Source: Methylibium petroleiphilum PM1
GTDB taxonomy: Bacteria; Pseudomonadota; Gammaproteobacteria; Burkholderiales; Burkholderiaceae_C
Assembly: GCF_000015725.1 (NCBI RefSeq)
Contig: NC_008825.1
Coordinates: 2,480,001 to 2,544,000, forward strand
Direction of reading: 5' to 3'
Length of the DNA: 64,000 nucleotides
Below the pieces are notes generated by a model. The model did not search any database. It saw nothing but the letters and a program-made list of their open reading frames with translations, and was not told where the DNA came from. The stretch's first letter is position 1. Each line of letters opens with the position of its first letter. Made by a program: the position numbers and the translations under genes. Below, one piece after another: positions 1 to 9,512 of the stretch.

Positions 1-218
1 AGGGCCTGGGTCGTGCGCAGGATGTCCAGCGCACGGAACAGCGGCTCACCCGGGTGCGAAGACCAGCCCACCAGCACGTCGGGTCCCTGCCGCAGTGCCT
101 CCTGCACCAGCTTGTCGCATGGACAGGCACCAAGCACGTGAATGCCGGCCGCGCGCAGATCGGCTGCCAGCGGCGGCGCACCGTGATCGGGGTCGAGCAC
201 AAGGAGAACGGAAGTCAC
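1..218 (-). CDS. nasT: NasT-like response regulator, N-terminal part (cut by window edge)
   Basis: Read on the minus strand from a GTG at 218, the translation begins VTSVLLVLDPDHGAPPLAAD and continues as a receiver-type fold; the C-terminal part lies outside the window. A single-domain receiver with a divergent acidic pocket (LVLDPDHG) beside nitrate assimilation genes is typical of NasT/AmiR-type ANTAR regulators, which relieve transcription termination of nitrate/nitrite genes by binding leader RNA. The ANTAR domain would be in the missing part, so the family call rests on the receiver sequence and on the neighbouring narK-nirBD-nas genes. The gene is divergent from the narK-like gene. An AAAGG about 12 nt upstream supports the GTG start. 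A generic response regulator is the main alternative. Confidence 0.6.
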   Translation of the reverse strand, partial: MTSVLLVLDPDHGAPPLAADLRAAGIHVLGACPCDKLVQEALRQGPDVLVGWSSHPGEPLFRALDILRTTQA

Positions 219-553
219 GCGACGACGGGCCTTTTCAGAGGAGCGGACGCAGGGCGCGACCTGCGGGGGGCGCCAGTATGGAGCAGCCGGCGTGGCGCCG
301 GCCGCTCCCCCTGGCACGGATGCTGCTCCGCACAACGCGGGCGCAGCGACGCGCCCGGATCGGCGCTCCGCACGCCCGGTCCTGTGCACACCGACGTGCC
401 CAGCTTCGTGCCTTCGTCACTCGCCCCCGGGGGCCGAGCGACTGTTCTCCCTGGAGAAGCACCATGAGCTCGCCGTCGTCGGCCGCCATCATCGCGGCGC
501 CCCACCCCCCCTTCTCGCATCGCTGCCGCGCGTGAGCGCAGGCACGTCACGCC
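219..553. promoter_or_regulatory. Divergent intergenic region between nasT-like and narK-like genes
   Basis: This 335-bp gap separates two divergent genes and must hold both promoters. I see no convincing coding sequence; the open frames across it are GC-driven and resemble no family I recognise. If the left gene is NasT, an ANTAR-responsive double-hairpin terminator leader would be expected before the transporter, but I could not identify it with confidence by eye. Confidence 0.35.
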
Positions 554-1810
554 ATGGCTGATTTCAAGACCTTCGTGCGCTCGGGCCACTGGCCCACGCT
601 GCTCGCGTCCTTCCTCTACTTCGACTTCTGCTTCGCGATCTGGGTACTGAACGGCGCGATGGCGCCCTTCATCAGCGAAAGCTTCCAGCTCACCGCCGCG
701 CAGAAGGGCTTCATGGTGTCGGTGCCGATCCTGGCCGGCGCGCTGATGCGCTTCCCGCTGGGCGTGCTGTCGCAGTACATCGGCCGCAAGAACGCGGCGA
801 TGGTCGAGATGGGCCTGATCGTCGCCGCACTGGGATACGGCTACGGCTACGTCGACAGCTATGACGGCGTGCTCGCGATGGGGGTGCTGCTCGGCATCGC
901 CGGCGCGAGCTTCGGCGTTGCGCTGTCGCTGGGCTCGGGCTGGTTCCCGCCGCAGCACAAGGGGCTGGCGATGGGCATCGCCGGCGCCGGCAACTCGGGC
1001 ACGGTGCTCGCCGTGCTGTTCGCGCCGCCGCTGGCGGCCAAGTTCGGCTGGTCCACCGTCTACGGCCTGGCGGCCTGCACCATGCTGCTGCCGATGCTGG
1101 TGATGTGGTTCGCCGCCAAGGAGCCGCCGGACCGCGAGCACCAGACGCTGCGCGAGCACGTGGCCTGCCTGTTCGAGAAGGACGGCTGGGCCTTCAGCCT
1201 GATCTACATCATCACCTTCGGCGGCTTCATCGGCCTGGCGAGCTTCCTGCCGACCTACTTCTACGACCAGTTCCACGTCACCAAGATCGAGGCCGGCCAG
1301 TTGACGATGCTGGCCACGCTGATGGGCTCGGCGGTGCGCGTGCTGGGTGGCTACATCTCCGACCGCATCGGCGGCATCAACACGCTCAGCGGCGTGCTGA
1401 TGATCGTGATCGTGACGCTGGTGATGTGCGGCTTCGCGGGCGGCTCGGTCGCGGTCACCACGCTGCTCTTCATGCTGTGCTTCGCGGCGCTCGGCGCCGG
1501 CAACGGCGCGCTGTTCCAGCTGGTGCCGCTGCGCTGGCCGCTGACCACCGCGGTGGCTGGCTCGATGATCGGCGAGGTCGGCGCGCTCGGCGGCGGCTTC
1601 CTGCCCAATGCGATGGGGCAGTCCAAGCAACTGGCGGGCACCTACCTGTGGGGCTTCGTCGCCTTCGCGGTGCTGGCGCTCGTGATGCTGGTGATGCTGC
1701 GGCGCGTGCAGATCCGCTGGACCCGCACCTGGGCCGAGAAAGGCGGGCGCGCCCGCCCGATGACCGCGCCGACCGACTACGGTGCCGCCAGCCGGACCGC
1801 GCAGCGCTAG
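554..1810 (+). CDS. narK: NarK/NasA-type MFS nitrate/nitrite transporter
   Basis: The 418-residue protein has about twelve hydrophobic segments and belongs to the nitrate/nitrite porter branch of the major facilitator superfamily. Two glycine-rich nitrate signature stretches are visible: GAGNSGTVLAVLFAPP near residue 145 and GALGGGFLPNAMG near residue 345. An arginine follows a short helix at GALMRFPLG, as in NarK proteins where a conserved Arg binds the anion. It should import nitrate across the inner membrane for the nas/nir enzymes encoded downstream. The gene starts the plus-strand cluster but is separated from nirB by a convergent-facing kinase gene, so it may be a separate transcript. 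Confidence 0.9.
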   Translation: MADFKTFVRSGHWPTLLASFLYFDFCFAIWVLNGAMAPFISESFQLTAAQKGFMVSVPILAGALMRFPLGVLSQYIGRKNAAMVEMGLIVAALGYGYGYVDSYDGVLAMGVLLGIAGASFGVALSLGSGWFPPQHKGLAMGIAGAGNSGTVLAVLFAPPLAAKFGWSTVYGLAACTMLLPMLVMWFAAKEPPDREHQTLREHVACLFEKDGWAFSLIYIITFGGFIGLASFLPTYFYDQFHVTKIEAGQLTMLATLMGSAVRVLGGYISDRIGGINTLSGVLMIVIVTLVMCGFAGGSVAVTTLLFMLCFAALGAGNGALFQLVPLRWPLTTAVAGSMIGEVGALGGGFLPNAMGQSKQLAGTYLWGFVAFAVLALVMLVMLRRVQIRWTRTWAEKGGRARPMTAPTDYGAASRTAQR

Positions 1811-1864
1811 TCCCGGGGCAGCCGCATGACCCGCCTCCAGCCCGGTGCCGCCGCCTGCCCCGCT

Positions 1865-3586
1865 TCAGCGCGGCAGGAACAACAGCCACACCACGAGCAG
1901 CATGTTGAACAGCAGCGAGATCGCGAAGGCGATCTTCCACAGCGCGTTCGGGTCGCGGGCGACGAGCGGCGTCGCCGGCGGCGCGGCGAGCGGGCGCGAC
2001 GCGCCGCGCTCCAGCGCCAGCACGAACTCCTCGGCCGTCTCGAAGCGCTGCTGGCGCTCGCGCGCCACGGCCTTCAGCACCACGTGGTCCAGCCAGATCG
2101 GCAGCTCGGGCCGCAACCGCGAGGGCGCGATCGGGTCGCGCCGGTAGCGCGCGAGCTGGAACGGCTCGATCTCGCCGTACGGCAGCCGGCCACTCAGCCA
2201 GCGGTAGAGCGTGACGCCCAGCGCGTAGAGGTCGCTCGCCGCGTCGGCGCCGGCATGCCCTGCTTCCCACTGCTCGGGATTCATGTAGCTGGGCGTACCA
2301 GCATGCAGGCTGCGCACCGCTGGCGGCTCGCGACCGGAGATCGCCACGCCCAGGTCGAGCAGGCGCCACTGGCCGTCGTCGCCCAGGTGCAGGTTGGCCG
2401 GCTTGACGTCGCGATGCACCACGCGCTGACGGTGCAGCCGGCCCAGCGCGCGCGCCGCGGCCAGCGTGCCCTGCACGATCTCCTCCACGCTGAAGGCCTG
2501 CCCGGCCTCCAGCAGCTGCTCGAGCGTGCGGCCGCCGTGCCAGTCGAACACCGCATAGAAGGCGCTCGGGTCGCGCGGCTCGCGCACCCGCACGAAACCC
2601 TGCCCGTCGCGCTCGGTGACGGTGCGGCCCAGCCAGGCCTCATGGGCCAGCATCGCGCGCTCCTCGGGATCGCCGGCACGCGACTCGTGCAGCGTCTTGA
2701 TCGCCACCAGCTCGCGCGTCGCCGCATCGCGCGCCTGCACCAGCCGGTGCACGCCGGTGTTGGCCACCAGCGCGGTGATCACATAGCCGTCGAGCGTGTC
2801 GCCCACCTTGAGGCGCGGCGGTATCGGCAACTGGCGTCCCAGCAGCAGGGCGTCGTCCAGGCTGCCGGCATCGAGCCCGCGCACGCGGACGACCAGCGCC
2901 GTGGCGTTGTCTCGGCCCCCCGCCGCGAGCGCCGCCTCGACCAGTCGCTCGCTCGCCTGCTGCGCGGTCTCGGCGGCGCCGAGCAGCTCGCGCATCGCGG
3001 CGTGCTTGAGCACCTGGTGCACACCGTCGCTGCTGAGCAGCAGCGTGTCGCCGATCTGCAGCTCGCCCTGGTGGAAGTCGATGCGCAGGCTGTCGTCGAG
3101 TCCGATCGCACGCGTGAGCTGGCTGCGCAGGTCCGGGTGGTCGAAGGCGTGGTCGTGGGTGAGTTGCGTGCATTCGCCGCCGCGCAGCAGCCAGGCCCGC
3201 GTGTCACCGACGTGGGCCACGGTCCAGGTGTGCCCGCGCAGCACCACCGCGGTCAGCGTGGTCAGGCCCGACGCATCGCCGCTGCGGCGCCGGTTGTGGT
3301 CGACCAGCCAGGCGTTGTGAGCCCCCAGCAGGCGGTCGAGCGCGACGGTGGTCTCCCAGGTCGCGGGCACGGCGTGGAAATCGTTGACGAGCGAGATCAC
3401 CGCGGTCTGCGCCGCCACCAGGCCGTGGCCGCCGGCCGACACGCCGTCGGCGATGGCCGCGATCAGGCCGCGGCCGGCCTCGTGCGGCGCTGCCCGCAGC
3501 GCCGCGGCGAAGTCCTCGTTGCGCTCGCGCGGGCCCTTGTGGCTGGCATGCCCGATGTCGACGTCGAAGCTCATGAAAGGCCGCAA
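1865..3586 (-). CDS. PP2C phosphatase / Ser-Thr protein kinase fusion protein
   Basis: The 573-residue protein fuses a PP2C phosphatase (about residues 1-245: RERNED near the N-terminus, IADGVSAGGHG, VAHVGDTRAW, SSDGVHQVL, GRDNATALVV) to an eukaryotic-type kinase (about 275-530: AIKTLHE with the ATP-anchoring Lys, VHRDVKPANL catalytic loop, GTPSYMNPEQW activation segment). A single C-terminal membrane helix ends LLVVWLLFLPR. The kinase metal-binding motif is DLG instead of DFG and the glycine-rich loop is weak, so kinase activity may be reduced. Such fusions recur beside nirBD in Burkholderiales and probably tune nitrate or nitrite assimilation by reversible phosphorylation; the substrate is not known from sequence. 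It lies between narK and nirB on the opposite strand. Confidence 0.85.
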   Translation of the reverse strand: MRPFMSFDVDIGHASHKGPRERNEDFAAALRAAPHEAGRGLIAAIADGVSAGGHGLVAAQTAVISLVNDFHAVPATWETTVALDRLLGAHNAWLVDHNRRRSGDASGLTTLTAVVLRGHTWTVAHVGDTRAWLLRGGECTQLTHDHAFDHPDLRSQLTRAIGLDDSLRIDFHQGELQIGDTLLLSSDGVHQVLKHAAMRELLGAAETAQQASERLVEAALAAGGRDNATALVVRVRGLDAGSLDDALLLGRQLPIPPRLKVGDTLDGYVITALVANTGVHRLVQARDAATRELVAIKTLHESRAGDPEERAMLAHEAWLGRTVTERDGQGFVRVREPRDPSAFYAVFDWHGGRTLEQLLEAGQAFSVEEIVQGTLAAARALGRLHRQRVVHRDVKPANLHLGDDGQWRLLDLGVAISGREPPAVRSLHAGTPSYMNPEQWEAGHAGADAASDLYALGVTLYRWLSGRLPYGEIEPFQLARYRRDPIAPSRLRPELPIWLDHVVLKAVARERQQRFETAEEFVLALERGASRPLAAPPATPLVARDPNALWKIAFAISLLFNMLLVVWLLFLPR

Positions 3587-3714
3587 TCCAGGTTCCCCCC
3601 GCGCTGCAGTGCGCCGCGGCCGGGGCGCGCCGATTCTGCCGCCGAACGCCGCGCGCGCCGCCGCGCTGGCACCCCGATTGCTAAACCTCAGCTGTGGTCG
3701 AAGGAGATCTGCGC

Positions 3715-6174
3715 ATGAAGAAGATGAAACTCGTGATGGTGGGCAACGGCATGGCCGGCGTCCGCACCCTGGAAGAGCTGCTGAAGATCGCGCCCGATCT
3801 CTACGACATCACCGTGTTCGGCGCCGAGCCGCATCCCAACTACAACCGCATCCTGCTGAGCCCGGTGCTGGCGGGCGAGCAGACGGTCGACGAGATCATC
3901 CTCAACCCGCTCGACTGGTATGCCGAGCACGGCATCGCGCTGCACCTGGGCAAGAAGGTCACCGAGATCGACCGCGTGAAGCGCATCGTTCGCGCGTCCG
4001 ACGGCACCGAGGCCGAATACGACCGCCTGCTGATCGCCACCGGCTCCAACCCCTTCATCCTGCCGGTCCCGGGCAAGGACCTGGAGGGCGTGATCGCCTA
4101 CCGCGACATCGCCGACACCAACACCATGATCCAGACGGCCGAGAAGTACCGGCACGCCGTCGTGATCGGCGGCGGCCTGCTGGGGCTGGAGGCTGCCAAC
4201 GGCCTGATGCTGCGCGGCATGCAGGTGACCGTGGTGCACATCATGCCGTGGCTGATGGAACGCCAGCTCGACGACGTGGCGGGCAGACTGCTGCAGAAGT
4301 CGCTGGAGGACCGTGGCCTGAAGTTCCTAATCGGCGCGCAGACCGAGCAACTGATCGGCGACAAGGACGGCCGCGTGATGGCCGTGCGCTTCAAGGACGG
4401 CCAGGAGATTCCCGCCGACTTGGTGGTGATGGCCGCCGGCATCCGCCCCAACACCGAACTCGCCCTGAAGGCCGGCCTGCACTGCTTCAATGACGGCCGG
4501 GGCGGCATCGTCGTCACCGACACCCTGCAGACCGTGACCGACCCGCGCATCTACTCCGTGGGCGAATGCGCCGCGCACCGCGGCATCGCCTACGGGCTGG
4601 TGGCGCCGCTGTTCGAGCAGGGCAAGGTGTGCGCGACGCACCTGGCGCAGTTCGGCATCGGCCGCTACACCGGCAGCCTGACCAGCACCAAGCTCAAGGT
4701 CACCGGCATCGACCTGTTCTCGGCCGGCGAGTTCATGGGCGGCACCGACACCGAGGAGATCGTGATGAGCGATCCCTTCGGCGGCGTCTACAAGAAGCTG
4801 GTCATCAAGGACGACAAGCTGGTCGGTGCCTGCCTGTACGGCGACACGGTCGACGGCTCCTGGTATTTCAAGCTGCTGCGCGAGGGTCGCAGCGTCGCCG
4901 ACATCCGCGACAAGCTGATGTTCGGCGAATCCAACATCGGCGACACCGGTCACGAGGGCCACAGCAAGGCCGCCGCCATGGCCGACAGCGACGAGGTCTG
5001 CGGCTGCAACGGCGTCACCAAGGGCGCGATCTGCAAGGCCATCAAGGAAAAGGGACTGTTCACCCTCGAGGAGGTGAAGAAGCACACCAAGGCCAGCGCG
5101 AGCTGCGGCTCCTGCACCGGCCTGGTCGAGCAGCTGCTGATGTTCACCGCCGGCGGCGACTACTCGGCCGCCCCCACCAAGAAGGCGATGTGCGGCTGCA
5201 CCGACTACAGCCACGCCGAGGTGCGCGAGGCGATCCGCACCGTGCCGTCGGACGGCAGCAAGCTGCTCACGGTCGACGGCGTCTACAAGGCCCTGAACTG
5301 GCGCACCCCGAACGGCTGCTCGAGCTGCCGGCCGGCCGTCAACTACTACCTCATCAGCACCTGGCCGAAGGAGGCGCGCGACGATCCGCAGTCGCGCTTC
5401 ATCAACGAGCGCAGCCACGCCAACATCCAGAAGGACGGCACCTACTCGGTGATCCCGCGCATGTGGGGCGGCGAGACCACGGCCTCCGAGCTGCGCCGGC
5501 TCGCCGATGCCGTGGACAAGTACAAGATCCCGACCGTCAAGGTCACCGGCGGCCAGCGCATCGACCTGCTGGGCGTTAAGAAGGAAGACCTGCCCGCGGT
5601 CTGGAAGGACATCGGCATGCCCAGCGGCCATGCCTACGCGAAGGCGCTGCGCACCGTGAAGACCTGCGTTGGCAGCGAGTGGTGCCGCTTCGGCACCCAG
5701 GACAGCACGCAGATGGGCAAGGACCTGGAACGCGCGATGTGGCGCATGTATGCGCCGCACAAGGTGAAGTTCGCCGTGTCGGGCTGCCCGCGCAACTGTG
5801 CCGAGGCCGGCATCAAGGACGTCGGCATCATCGGCGTCGATTCCGGCTGGGAGATGTACGTGGCCGGCAACGGCGGCATCAAGACCGAGGTGGCGCACTT
5901 CTTCGTCAAGCTCAAGACGCCGGAGGAGGTGCTCGAGTACACCGGCGCCTTCTGCCAGCTCTACCGCGAGGAAGGCTGGTACCTCGAGCGCACGGTGCAC
6001 TACGTGAACCGGGTCGGGCTCGACTACGTGAAGAAGAAGATCCTCGACGACGCCGAGGGCCGCAAGGCGCTGTGGGAGCGGCTGCAGTTCGCGCTCGACG
6101 GCGAACCCGACCCGTGGTTCGAGTTCGACAAGGCCGAGGTCGACAAGCGCCAGTTCGACGCGCTGAACGCCTGA
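3715..6174 (+). CDS. nirB: Assimilatory NAD(P)H nitrite reductase, large subunit
   Basis: NirB reduces nitrite to ammonium with six electrons from NAD(P)H. Domains in order: FAD/NAD-binding oxidoreductase (VGNGMAGVRTLEELL at the N-terminus, second GGGLLGLEAANGL nucleotide site), a BFD-like [2Fe-2S] domain (CGCNGVTKGAICKAI ... CGSC), a second similar Cys cluster (CGCTDYSHAEV ... CSSC), then the sulfite/nitrite reductase fold with the siroheme-[4Fe-4S] ligands TCVGSEWCRFG and SGCPRNCAEAG. The start at 3715 is chosen because AAGGAG lies 8 nt upstream; an in-frame GTG at 3694 has no such site. It is 819 residues, normal for the family. nirD follows after about 18 nt and cobA further downstream supplies the siroheme precursor. 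Confidence 0.96.
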   Translation: MKKMKLVMVGNGMAGVRTLEELLKIAPDLYDITVFGAEPHPNYNRILLSPVLAGEQTVDEIILNPLDWYAEHGIALHLGKKVTEIDRVKRIVRASDGTEAEYDRLLIATGSNPFILPVPGKDLEGVIAYRDIADTNTMIQTAEKYRHAVVIGGGLLGLEAANGLMLRGMQVTVVHIMPWLMERQLDDVAGRLLQKSLEDRGLKFLIGAQTEQLIGDKDGRVMAVRFKDGQEIPADLVVMAAGIRPNTELALKAGLHCFNDGRGGIVVTDTLQTVTDPRIYSVGECAAHRGIAYGLVAPLFEQGKVCATHLAQFGIGRYTGSLTSTKLKVTGIDLFSAGEFMGGTDTEEIVMSDPFGGVYKKLVIKDDKLVGACLYGDTVDGSWYFKLLREGRSVADIRDKLMFGESNIGDTGHEGHSKAAAMADSDEVCGCNGVTKGAICKAIKEKGLFTLEEVKKHTKASASCGSCTGLVEQLLMFTAGGDYSAAPTKKAMCGCTDYSHAEVREAIRTVPSDGSKLLTVDGVYKALNWRTPNGCSSCRPAVNYYLISTWPKEARDDPQSRFINERSHANIQKDGTYSVIPRMWGGETTASELRRLADAVDKYKIPTVKVTGGQRIDLLGVKKEDLPAVWKDIGMPSGHAYAKALRTVKTCVGSEWCRFGTQDSTQMGKDLERAMWRMYAPHKVKFAVSGCPRNCAEAGIKDVGIIGVDSGWEMYVAGNGGIKTEVAHFFVKLKTPEEVLEYTGAFCQLYREEGWYLERTVHYVNRVGLDYVKKKILDDAEGRKALWERLQFALDGEPDPWFEFDKAEVDKRQFDALNA

Positions 6175-6192
6175 GGCCGAAGGAGACTGATG

Positions 6193-6573
6193 ATGAGTGA
6201 CTGGAAGACAATCTGCCGTGTCGAAGACATCCCGGTGCTGGGCGCGCGCCGCGTGCTGCGGGCCAACGCCGTGGCCGTGGCGGTGTTCCGCAACAGCGAG
6301 GACAAGGTGTTCGCGCTGCTCGACCGCTGCCCGCACAAGGGCGGCCCGCTGAGCCAGGGCATCGTGTTCGGCGAGAGCGTGGCCTGCCCGCTGCACAACT
6401 GGACCATCGGTCTGGCCGACGGCTGCGCCAAGGCGCCCGACGAGGGCTGCACGCCGACCTTTGCCTGCAAGGTCGAGGGCGGCGAGGTCTTCCTCGATGC
6501 CGCGGAACTGGCCGGCAAGGCACTCGACGCCGTCGCCCCGGTCGCGGGCCCCTGCAGCAAGGCGACGGCCTGA
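6193..6573 (+). CDS. nirD: Nitrite reductase small subunit (Rieske-like NirD)
   Basis: This 126-residue protein has the Rieske pattern CPHKGGPLSQG followed by CPLHNW, with both Cys-x-His pairs present, so it may bind a [2Fe-2S] cluster; several NirD proteins lack these ligands. It forms the small subunit of the cytoplasmic nitrite reductase with NirB. AGGAG lies 7 nt before the ATG at 6193; an ATG at 6190 is in frame and only 4 nt away, so the first Met is ambiguous. It follows nirB closely and precedes the nitrate reductase gene, consistent with one operon. Confidence 0.93.
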   Translation: MSDWKTICRVEDIPVLGARRVLRANAVAVAVFRNSEDKVFALLDRCPHKGGPLSQGIVFGESVACPLHNWTIGLADGCAKAPDEGCTPTFACKVEGGEVFLDAAELAGKALDAVAPVAGPCSKATA

Positions 6574-6605
6574 CGACGGCGACTGACGACCGCACACCCG
6601 ATTCC

Positions 6606-9395
6606 ATGCGCGAGACCCGATCGACCTGTCCTTACTGCGGCGTCGGCTGCGGCGTGATCATCGAGTCGCAGGGCGCGCAGATCACCGGCGTGCGCGGCGA
6701 TCCGGAGCACCCGGCGAACTTCGGCCGCCTGTGCACCAAGGGCAGCACGCTGCATCTCACCGCCTCGGCCGCCATCACGCAGCAGACGCGCCTGCTGCAG
6801 CCGCTGCGGCGCGCCGCGCGCGGCCAGGCTGCTCAGCCGGTGGGCTGGGACGCCGCGCTCGACGAGGCCGCCGAGCGCTTCGCGGCGGTGATCGCGCAGC
6901 ACGGGCCGGACGCAGTGGGCTTCTACCTGTCGGGCCAGTTGCTGACCGAGGATTACTACGTCTTCAACAAGATCGCCAAGGGCCTGATCGGCACCAACAA
7001 CGTCGACACCAACTCACGCCTGTGCATGAGCAGCGCGGTGGCCGGCTACAAGGCCACGCTCGGCGCCGACGCGCCGCCGGCCTGCTACGACGACCTGAAG
7101 CACGCCAGCACGATCTTCATCGCCGGCAGCAACACCGCCTGGGCCCACCCCATCCTGTTCCGCCGGCTCGAGGACGCGCGCGCCGCCAACCCGGCGATGA
7201 AGCTGATCGTCGCCGACCCGCGCCGCACCGAGACCGCCGAGGTCGCCGACCTGCACCTGCCGCTGCTGCCCGGCACCGACGTGGCACTGTTCCACGGCTT
7301 GCTGCATCTGCTGATGTGGGAGGGCCTGACCGACACCGCCTACATCGCCACCCACACCACCGGCTTCGAGGCGCTGCGCGACCGGGTGCGCGAGTTCACG
7401 CCCAAGCACGTGGCCCAGGTCTGCGGGCTCGACGAGTCCGCCATCGTGCAGGCGGCGCGCTGGTTCGGCCAGAACACGCCGACGCTGAGCCTGTACTGCC
7501 AGGGCCTGAACCAGAGCTCGAGCGGCACCGACAAGAACGCCGCGCTGATCAACCTGCACCTCGCCACCGGGCAGATCGGCAAACCCGGCGCCGGCCCGTT
7601 CTCGCTGACCGGCCAGCCCAATGCGATGGGCGGGCGCGAGGTCGGCGGCCTGGCCAACCTGCTGAGCGCACACCGCGACCTCGCCAACCCGCAGCACCGC
7701 GCCGAGGTCGCCGCGCTGTGGGGCGTGCCGGACGTGCCCGCCGCACCAGGCAAGAGTGCGGTGGAGATGTTCCAGGCCGCCGCCGACGGCGAGATCAAGG
7801 CGCTGTGGATCAGCTGCACCAACCCCGCGCAGTCGATGCCCGACCAGACGACGGTGCGCCGCGCCCTCGAACGCTGCGAGTTCGTCGTGTTGCAGGAAGC
7901 CTTCGCCACCACCGCCACCGCGGCCTATGCCGACCTGCTGCTGCCGGCCACGACCTGGGGCGAGAAGGACGGCACCGTCACCAACAGCGAACGCCGCATC
8001 AGCCGCGTGCGCCCGGCCGTTGCGGCGCCCGGCGAGGCCCGCCACGATTGGGCCGCCGCGGTCGACTTCGCACGCCGGCTCGAAGCGAAGCTGCCGCGCC
8101 GCGCCGCGAACGGCGGCTCGCTGTTCCCGTATGCCGGCCCCGAGTCGGTGTGGAACGAACACCGCGAGAGCACGCGCGGACGCGACCTCGACATCACCGG
8201 CCTCAGCTACGCCCGCCTCGACCAGGGCCCTCAGCTGTGGCCCTGCCCGCAAGGTCAGGCCGAAGGCCGCGCCCGGCTCTACGAGGACGGCGTGTTCGCC
8301 ACCCCCGACGGCCGAGCCCGCTTCGCGGCGATGGCCTATCGGCCGGTGGCGGAGCCGCGCGACGCGCGCTACCCGGTCTCGCTGACCACCGGCCGGCTGC
8401 GCGATCACTGGCACGGCATGAGCCGCACCGGCACGCTGGGCCGGCTGTTCGGCCACGTCGCGGAGCCCGGCGTCGAGATCCATCCGCGGGAGCTGGTGCG
8501 TCGCGGCTGGGAGGAAGGCGCGCTGGTGCACGTGACCTCGCGCCGCGGCTCGGTGATGCTGCCGGTGCGGGCCAGCGATTCGGTCGCGCCGGCGCAGGCC
8601 TTCGTGGCGATGCACTGGGGCGAGGAATTCGTCTCCGGCCTGTCGCCGTCGGGCGTGCGGCTGGCCGGCATCAACACGCTGATGCCCAGCGCCTACTGTC
8701 CGCAGTCGAAGCAGCCCGAGCTCAAGCACGCGGCGGTGAAGCTGCTGAAGGCCGAGATGCCCTGGCAACTGCTCGCCGCTGCCTGGCTGCCCGAGGACCA
8801 GGCCCTGCTGGCGCAGCAGCGGCTGCGCGACCTGATGCCCTCGTTCTCCTACGCGCACTGCGTGCCCTTCGGGCGCGAGCCGCATGCGCGCGGCGTGGTC
8901 GGCGTGCTGTTCCGGGCCGCCGCCGAGGAGCCGGCGGCCGACGAACTGATGGCGCAGATCGAGAGCCTGCTCGGCGTGGCGGGCCCGCAGGCGCTGCGCT
9001 ATGCCGACCCCAAGCGCGGCCAGCGTCGTGCGATGCGGCTGGTGGCCGGCGACGGCGGCAACGCGAGGCTCGACGCCTTCGTGCTCGGCGGCGACATCCG
9101 CGCAGAGGCCTGGATCAAGGCGCTGCTGACCGACGAACTGCCGGCGCAGGCCTACGGTCGCGCGCTGCTGCGGCCGGGCGCCGAGCCGCCGGGGGCGGTG
9201 GTGGCGCGCGGCAGGCAGGTGTGCTCGTGCTTCAACGTCACCGAGCCCGAGATCCTGGACGCCCTCACGCGCTGCAGCGGAACCCCGGAGGCTCGGCTCG
9301 ATCAACTGCAAGGCCTGCTGAAGTGCGGCACGAACTGCGGCTCCTGCATTCCGGCCCTGCGCACCCTCGTTCGCGGTTCGGTGCAGGCCGCCTGA
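6606..9395 (+). CDS. nasA: Assimilatory nitrate reductase, molybdopterin catalytic subunit
   Basis: The 929-residue cytoplasmic enzyme reduces nitrate to nitrite. It begins with the [4Fe-4S] motif CPYCGVGCG, continues through the bis-MGD molybdopterin oxidoreductase domain (SRLCMSSAVAGYK with the Cys expected to bind Mo, GQPNAMGGREVG, then the dinucleotide-binding C-terminal domain TTGRLRDHWHGMSRTG), and ends with a BFD-like [2Fe-2S] domain (VCSCFNVTEPEI ... CGTNCGSC). The BFD tail is typical of NasA/NasC-type reductases that take electrons from a flavoprotein or ferredoxin; no separate nasB partner is visible here. No signal peptide is present, which argues against a periplasmic Nap enzyme. 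It is 32 nt downstream of nirD and its nitrite feeds NirBD. Confidence 0.94.
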   Translation: MRETRSTCPYCGVGCGVIIESQGAQITGVRGDPEHPANFGRLCTKGSTLHLTASAAITQQTRLLQPLRRAARGQAAQPVGWDAALDEAAERFAAVIAQHGPDAVGFYLSGQLLTEDYYVFNKIAKGLIGTNNVDTNSRLCMSSAVAGYKATLGADAPPACYDDLKHASTIFIAGSNTAWAHPILFRRLEDARAANPAMKLIVADPRRTETAEVADLHLPLLPGTDVALFHGLLHLLMWEGLTDTAYIATHTTGFEALRDRVREFTPKHVAQVCGLDESAIVQAARWFGQNTPTLSLYCQGLNQSSSGTDKNAALINLHLATGQIGKPGAGPFSLTGQPNAMGGREVGGLANLLSAHRDLANPQHRAEVAALWGVPDVPAAPGKSAVEMFQAAADGEIKALWISCTNPAQSMPDQTTVRRALERCEFVVLQEAFATTATAAYADLLLPATTWGEKDGTVTNSERRISRVRPAVAAPGEARHDWAAAVDFARRLEAKLPRRAANGGSLFPYAGPESVWNEHRESTRGRDLDITGLSYARLDQGPQLWPCPQGQAEGRARLYEDGVFATPDGRARFAAMAYRPVAEPRDARYPVSLTTGRLRDHWHGMSRTGTLGRLFGHVAEPGVEIHPRELVRRGWEEGALVHVTSRRGSVMLPVRASDSVAPAQAFVAMHWGEEFVSGLSPSGVRLAGINTLMPSAYCPQSKQPELKHAAVKLLKAEMPWQLLAAAWLPEDQALLAQQRLRDLMPSFSYAHCVPFGREPHARGVVGVLFRAAAEEPAADELMAQIESLLGVAGPQALRYADPKRGQRRAMRLVAGDGGNARLDAFVLGGDIRAEAWIKALLTDELPAQAYGRALLRPGAEPPGAVVARGRQVCSCFNVTEPEILDALTRCSGTPEARLDQLQGLLKCGTNCGSCIPALRTLVRGSVQAA

Positions 9396-9512
9396 CGCAC
9401 ACCAGGGGAGTGCGCATTCGACGAGCGTGCGCTAGCCTCCGTTTGCAAGCCGTTGCACCTGCGACGGCACAGACGGCCGGCTTGGCCTGAGTCTTGCGGA
9501 ACACGGATCACG

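Noticed and set aside
215-1630. 471-codon minus-strand open frame opposite the narK-like gene
   Set aside because: It is the complement of a clear transporter gene; the sequence is His/Arg/Gln-rich low-complexity without a fold, as expected for a GC-rich shadow frame.
9453-9512. Upstream start for the ybiB-like gene
   Set aside because: The added 20 residues are Arg/Pro-rich and unlike YbiB N-termini; the ATG at 9513 begins the conserved part.
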